Shown here piece after piece: positions 61,143-64,000 of a stretch of DNA of 64,000 nt. The notes under the pieces were generated by a model. The model searched no databases, was not told the DNA's origin, and worked only from the letters and a program-made list of their open reading frames with translations. Within the stretch, counting starts at the first letter, position 1; the number at the start of each line of letters is the position of its first letter. This DNA is from an uncultured Clostridia bacterium (GTDB lineage Bacteria > Bacillota > Clostridia > Christensenellales > Borkfalkiaceae), in contig CAKQKI010000006.1 of assembly GCA_934248055.1 (NCBI GenBank), positions 39,660 through 103,659 of the forward strand, in the 5' to 3' direction. A program made the position numbers and the translations under genes.

Positions 61143-61263
61143 CGTGTGCTTGTCTTGATACAAGTCTGTGTCGCTTCGCTCCACCGAAGACAAGCACACG
61201 ACAAATAAACTCAGTTAGAAGAAAGAGTGTGTGCTGGCAGAGCAAACGCACGACACTCTTTCT
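61143..61263. other. Two tandem long hairpins in AT-rich spacer
   Basis: First: 14-bp perfect stem CGTGTGCTTGTCTT (61143-61156) with its complement at 61187-61200. Second: AGAAAGAGTGT (61220-61230) with its complement at 61253-61263, extended by GTGC/GCAC, followed by T-rich CTTTTGTTTTT. The spacer 61103-61487 holds no gene; these and the following inverted repeats are all I see in it. Confidence 0.7.
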
Positions 61264-61279
61264 CTTTTGTTTTTAGTTT

Positions 61280-61379
61280 AAACGGATATTTTTTGTTGTC
61301 AAGGTTAAAATGTATGTCTAATGATTATAAATATTAAAACAACAATGACAACCTATGACAACTGCATAATATCCGTTTT
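61280..61379. repeat. 100-bp imperfect inverted repeat
   Basis: AAACGGATATT (61280-61290) and its complement (about 61368-61378), with a second inner pair GTTGTCAAGGTT and AACCTATGACAAC. Together they form a long interrupted stem, which could be a structured RNA or a dead mobile-element remnant. Confidence 0.5.
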
Positions 61380-61404
61380 GTTGGCTGGTTAAGAGAGAAT
61401 AAAA

Positions 61405-61434
61405 AACACTCTAACTTTTTCAAGTTAAAGTGTT
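61405..61434. terminator. Hairpin flanked by a 10-bp direct repeat
   Basis: AACACTCTAACTT pairs with AAGTTAAAGTGTT (one mismatch). It lies between TTGGCTGGTT (61381) and TTGGCTAGTT (61441). It lies downstream of the minus-strand small peptide gene and may terminate it. Confidence 0.5.
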
Positions 61435-61487
61435 GATTATTTGGCTAGTTTTAAAAGTCAGTGACTATCCCTAATATTTTTTAATTG

Positions 61488-61565
61488 TTATTTGCAGTTT
61501 TTCGAACAACTCTTAGTCTTTTTAGAAGAAGATTCGGAGTTCGAACGGTTTTTAGTTTTATTCAT
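61488..61565 (-). CDS. 25-residue Lys/Ser-rich peptide with C-terminal cysteines
   Basis: ATG at 61565, stop at 61488. A near-perfect GGGAGGG ribosome site lies 5 bp upstream and a promoter (TTGTCG, 17 bp, TATAAT) further up, which makes this a convincing small gene. The product begins MNKTKNRSNSESSSKKTK and ends with a Cys-x3-Cys pair. It is hydrophilic and strongly basic, with no signal peptide. Its place between sigma-G and spoIVF-like genes makes a spore or coat-associated peptide possible, but I cannot assign a family. Confidence 0.7.
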   Translation of the reverse strand: MNKTKNRSNSESSSKKTKSCSKNCK

Positions 61566-61593
61566 AATTCCCTCCCGCATTATTATGTGTATG

Positions 61594-61622
61594 ATTATAT
61601 ATAATATACCTTTTTTCGACAA
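61594..61622 (-). promoter_or_regulatory. Promoter of the 25-residue peptide gene
   Basis: Read on the minus strand: TTGTCG, 17-bp spacer, consensus TATAAT, leader about 22 nt. Confidence 0.75.
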
Positions 61623-61690
61623 AAAATATCGGTTCTATATCGATAAAAATTTTCATATTTTATAACACGACGAGAAAAGGAGATTTAAAA

Positions 61691-62488
61691 ATGAGCGATA
61701 TGGAATATTCTAAAATGCTTGAAATACCCGTTAATACGTGCGACGTTATCGTTAAGCCTTATAAGCGCAGAAAGAAAAACGTAATAAAAGACGTTATCGA
61801 AAAAGTGAATTCCGAAAGCGGCGACGTTATTAAAAACGAAGAAACGATTTTACCCGAAAAGACCGAAAACCCCGCGCTTATCAAGCGTTTTTTCAGAAAA
61901 AAAGGAAATAATTCCAAGAAAAAAGCGGTGAAATCGAAATCGGTCAGATACGCCGAAAAAATTAAAAAACAAAAGCCAGACGAGCCGCGCGCAAACAGTA
62001 AATTCGATATCGTTTCCGTGCAGGTGGTAGCGGTGTTCGCGCTCGTTATAGGGATAATTCTTACTAATATTTTTTGGGAAGACAGCGGAATCAATAATCT
62101 TTTAAAACAGGTATTTAAAAGCGGCGACGTTAAAAACAGCGCTGCGTATACGAGTTTTTCGCCCGCTTCGCCTTCGAGAACCGACGAAGTTACTCTCGAC
62201 GACGGCGTTATGAAAGTTGCGGCGGGAAGCGTTTATTCTCCGTGCGACGGCGAAATTGAAAAAACAGAAGAAAAGAACGGGAAATATACCGTAACTATTC
62301 GTCACAGCGATTCGTTTACTACAACCGTAAGCGGAATTGAATTTGCTTACGCTAAAACCGGAGAAAAAGTTTACTCAAACGTTCCGATAGGTTATTCGAG
62401 CGGAGAGATGACGGTGGTTATGTATAACGATAACGCGGCTATAACGTCGTTTAAGTTAAGCGGCGACAGGATTTTATGGATAAACTGA
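61691..62488 (+). CDS. spoIVFA: SpoIVFA-like membrane protein with degenerate M23 domain
   Basis: 265 residues. A basic, Lys-rich N-terminal half (1-110) precedes one membrane helix (VVAVFALVIGIILTNIFW, about 118-135) and a C-terminal LytM/M23-like beta domain (VYSPCDGEIEKTEEKNGKYT, FAYAKTGEKVYSNVPIGY) that lacks the metal-binding histidines. This is the SpoIVFA architecture. In Bacillus, SpoIVFA holds the intramembrane protease SpoIVFB inactive in the mother-cell membrane until engulfment is complete. It overlaps the protease gene by 13 bp. AAAAGGAG precedes the ATG. Confidence 0.82.
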   Translation: MSDMEYSKMLEIPVNTCDVIVKPYKRRKKNVIKDVIEKVNSESGDVIKNEETILPEKTENPALIKRFFRKKGNNSKKKAVKSKSVRYAEKIKKQKPDEPRANSKFDIVSVQVVAVFALVIGIILTNIFWEDSGINNLLKQVFKSGDVKNSAAYTSFSPASPSRTDEVTLDDGVMKVAAGSVYSPCDGEIEKTEEKNGKYTVTIRHSDSFTTTVSGIEFAYAKTGEKVYSNVPIGYSSGEMTVVMYNDNAAITSFKLSGDRILWIN

Positions 62489-63327
62489 AATTCACGATTC
62501 ACCCGTTGTTTTTCATTTTCGGATTGTACTTTGCCCTGACGGGCAAAGTATTTTCTTTTATAATTTTTACTCTTACCGCCGTAATTCACGAGTTAGGGCA
62601 TTCGTTTGCGTCCGCAAGGCGCGGTTATACCCTTAACCGCGTGGTTCTAATGCCTTACGGGGCGGTTATCGGCGGCGATACGGAAGGTCTTTCCTATAAA
62701 GACGAAGCGGTAATTTCCGCCGCGGGTCCTATGACAAACGGGGCTATAGCCTTGTTTTTCGTTGCTCTTTGGTGGTTTGTGCCTGATATTTATCCTTACA
62801 CCGAAACCGTGGTAACCGCAAACGCTTCGCTTGCGATTATAAATCTTTTGCCGTGCTATCCGCTCGACGGCGGAAGATTTTTATGCGCCACGCTTTCTCT
62901 TTTTATGAAAAGAAAAAAGGCGGTTTTGTTAACGCGGATTTTCGGAGTTTTTTTAGCGGCGTGCCTGCTTGCGTTGTTTATCGTTTCGTGTTTTTTTACC
63001 GTGAATTTTACCGTTTTGTTTTTCTCGCTTTTTATGTTTGCGGGCGCACTCGATAAAAGCAGGCAAAACCGATACGTTAAAGCGTTTGAAAATTACGCCG
63101 CTTCCGTAAAGCGCGCCGCCGAAGTTAAAACTTACGTTTTGCCGTATACGGCGAAGGTTAAAAGTTTGTATCCGATAATAGACGGGAATTATTATTACAG
63201 AATTATCGTTTCGGGAGAAGACGGAAAAATTTTATTTTCCGTAGAAGGAGAAAATCTTAAAAATCTGCTCGTTTACGGAAACGCTTATTCGGATATTTAT
63301 GAAGAAATAAAAAAATTGCGAAAATAA
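62476..63327 (+). CDS. spoIVFB: SpoIVFB-like site-2 protease (M50B)
   Basis: 283 residues with about six membrane helices. The zinc site is HELGH (His38, Glu39, His42) and the third ligand Asp131 lies in NLLPCYPLDGGR. The C-terminal part (about 205-283) is a cytosolic CBS-like or ATP-binding tail. In sporulation SpoIVFB cleaves pro-sigma-K in the mother cell. The overlap with the SpoIVFA-like gene supports this role over a general M50 protease. No sigK is visible in the window. Confidence 0.88.
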   Translation: MDKLKFTIHPLFFIFGLYFALTGKVFSFIIFTLTAVIHELGHSFASARRGYTLNRVVLMPYGAVIGGDTEGLSYKDEAVISAAGPMTNGAIALFFVALWWFVPDIYPYTETVVTANASLAIINLLPCYPLDGGRFLCATLSLFMKRKKAVLLTRIFGVFLAACLLALFIVSCFFTVNFTVLFFSLFMFAGALDKSRQNRYVKAFENYAASVKRAAEVKTYVLPYTAKVKSLYPIIDGNYYYRIIVSGEDGKILFSVEGENLKNLLVYGNAYSDIYEEIKKLRK

Positions 63328-63337
63328 AGTAAAAGGT

Positions 63338-63372
63338 TAAAGGGTCGTCGCAACGCGACGACCCCTCATTTT
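63338..63372. terminator. Bidirectional terminator between spoIVFB and the collagen-like gene
   Basis: GGGTCGTCGC/GCGACGACCC stem with a 3-nt loop (63342-63364), followed by CTCATTTTAT on the plus strand and TTTAACCTTTTAC on the minus strand. Confidence 0.8.
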
Positions 63373-63373
63373 A

Positions 63374-64000
63374 TCAGGCGAGTTTAACCACGGTCATACC
63401 TATATCGTTATAGTTGAGATCCGCTGTGCCCGCGTTTGTTAAGGTTAAAGTCGTGCCGGCTGTTGCGTTCACGATAACCGATTTCGACGTCGTTTCCTGA
63501 GTAGTGTCGGCGGTGATTATCGAAGAAACGGGGCTGCCGTTTTGATTAAGCGCAACGTTTGACGAAGCAGACGTTCCCGTTACGAAATAATTTACGAGAT
63601 AGTATCCTTCGGGAAGCGTAACCGTTCCTCCCGAAACGGTTATGTCGGAAGAAGGAGTTTGCACGTTTTCCGTAATCTGGGCGGTCGCGCCCGCAGTCAG
63701 ATTGCCTGACGTTGCGTTGGCAAACAAGGCGGTCGATTGCCCCGCAGGACCGGTCGGACCCGTAGGACCGACTGCACCCGTAGCACCCGTTGCGCCCGCA
63801 GGACCCGCAGGACCGGTCGGACCCGTCGGACCAACCGCACCCGTAGCACCCGTTGCACCGGCAGGACCCGCAGGACCGGTCGGGCCCGTAGGACCGACCG
63901 CACCCGTAGCACCCGTTGCACCGGCAGGACCCGCAGGACCGGTCGGGCCCGTAGGACCGACTGCGCCCGTTGCACCCGTAGCACCCGTAGCACCCGCAGG
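63374..64000 (-). CDS. Collagen-like (Gly-X-Y) exosporium-type protein, 5' partial
   Basis: 208 codons are visible; the gene continues beyond the window end, with its start outside. The first about 85 codons are uninterrupted Gly-X-Y triplets rich in Pro and Thr, in a 21-residue unit. The C-terminal about 120 residues form a compact beta domain (TPSSDITVSGGTVTLPEGYY, then LNYNDIGMTVVKLA) like the trimeric BclA C-terminal domain of spore-surface filaments. Together with the sigma-G and spoIVF-like genes this points to an exosporium or cell-surface fibre. Shorter internal start codons are not real starts. Confidence 0.88.
   Translation of the reverse strand, partial: PAGATGATGATGAVGPTGPTGPAGPAGATGATGAVGPTGPTGPAGPAGATGATGAVGPTGPTGPAGPAGATGATGAVGPTGPTGPAGQSTALFANATSGNLTAGATAQITENVQTPSSDITVSGGTVTLPEGYYLVNYFVTGTSASSNVALNQNGSPVSSIITADTTQETTSKSVIVNATAGTTLTLTNAGTADLNYNDIGMTVVKLA
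63750..64000 (-). repeat. 63-bp tandem repeats encoding Gly-X-Y triplets
   Basis: The unit recurs at 63-bp steps (CGTAGGACCGACTGC-type starts at about 63761, 63824, 63887 and 63950 on the plus strand). Copies differ mostly at silent positions. Length variation between strains is likely. Confidence 0.9.

Noticed and set aside
63750..64000. Tandem 63-bp repeats considered as a CRISPR array
   Set aside because: There are no unique spacers, and the repeats encode Gly-X-Y triplets in one continuous frame.

Overview
The window reads as a chromosome segment of an endospore-forming Firmicute, probably an uncultured gut Clostridia lineage. The evidence is a sigma-G gene, a SpoIVFA/SpoIVFB-like pair, a collagen-like exosporium-type gene, Rrf2 and AraC regulators, GTP-type PEP carboxykinase and consensus sigma-A promoters. 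The lineage is inference. The aminoacyl-tRNA synthetase set is unusual for Firmicutes: a GlnRS and a class I LysRS that carries an extra C-terminal tRNA-binding domain.

Layout. 1-24 kb is mostly housekeeping: a zinc-ribbon membrane protein, a cyclophilin-like lipoprotein, Rrf2 and PAP2 genes, glnS-cvpA divergent from glyS, birA-bioY behind a BirA operator, ychF divergent from an argS-HAD-mscL-unknown-NlpC/P60-like run, a CMP-kinase-like/lysK operon, pckG, an AraC regulator divergent from a NahK-like sugar kinase, and aspA. A 278-bp inverted-repeat element with a 38-codon frame lies at 8993-9270, and a collapsed relative lies at 17452-17505. 24.27-25.16 kb holds tRNA-Ser on the minus strand and a six-tRNA operon (Gly, Arg, His, Gln, Lys, Lys).

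25.2-49.9 kb is a glycan-utilisation block lying between two 63-bp direct repeats (58/63 identical). It has an AraC regulator divergent from one long operon: three Gfo/Idh/MocA-type oxidoreductases, a TIM-barrel isomerase/epimerase, a GH127-like enzyme, a CUT1 solute-binding lipoprotein with two permeases, four large exported proteins (two sharing an 857-bp near-identical segment), a 49-residue peptide, a DMT-type transporter and a heparinase II/III-like enzyme. Its genes use TTA/TTG leucine codons much more than the flanking CTT/CTC-rich genes. Most enzymes lack signal peptides, so the picture is capture at the surface, ABC import and intracellular breakdown. A second cluster with host-like codon use follows (49.99-56.5 kb): a GH2-type enzyme lacking its N-terminal domain, another Gfo/Idh/MocA protein, a GH95-type fucosidase and a frameshifted stub of an ADP-ribosylglycohydrolase gene.

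56.5-64 kb carries a C_GCAxxG_C_C-tcdA-pyridoxamine kinase operon, sigG, an AT-rich and probably acquired gene for a five-zinc-ribbon protein with an embedded PD-(D/E)XK-like nuclease domain, a structured AT-rich spacer, a 25-residue Lys/Ser/Cys peptide gene, spoIVFA-spoIVFB-like genes and the truncated collagen-like gene. Four genes (Rrf2, the AraC regulator at 21.3 kb, pyridoxamine kinase and the zinc-ribbon nuclease) have their -10 box exactly 6 nt before the ATG and no Shine-Dalgarno, which predicts leaderless mRNAs.
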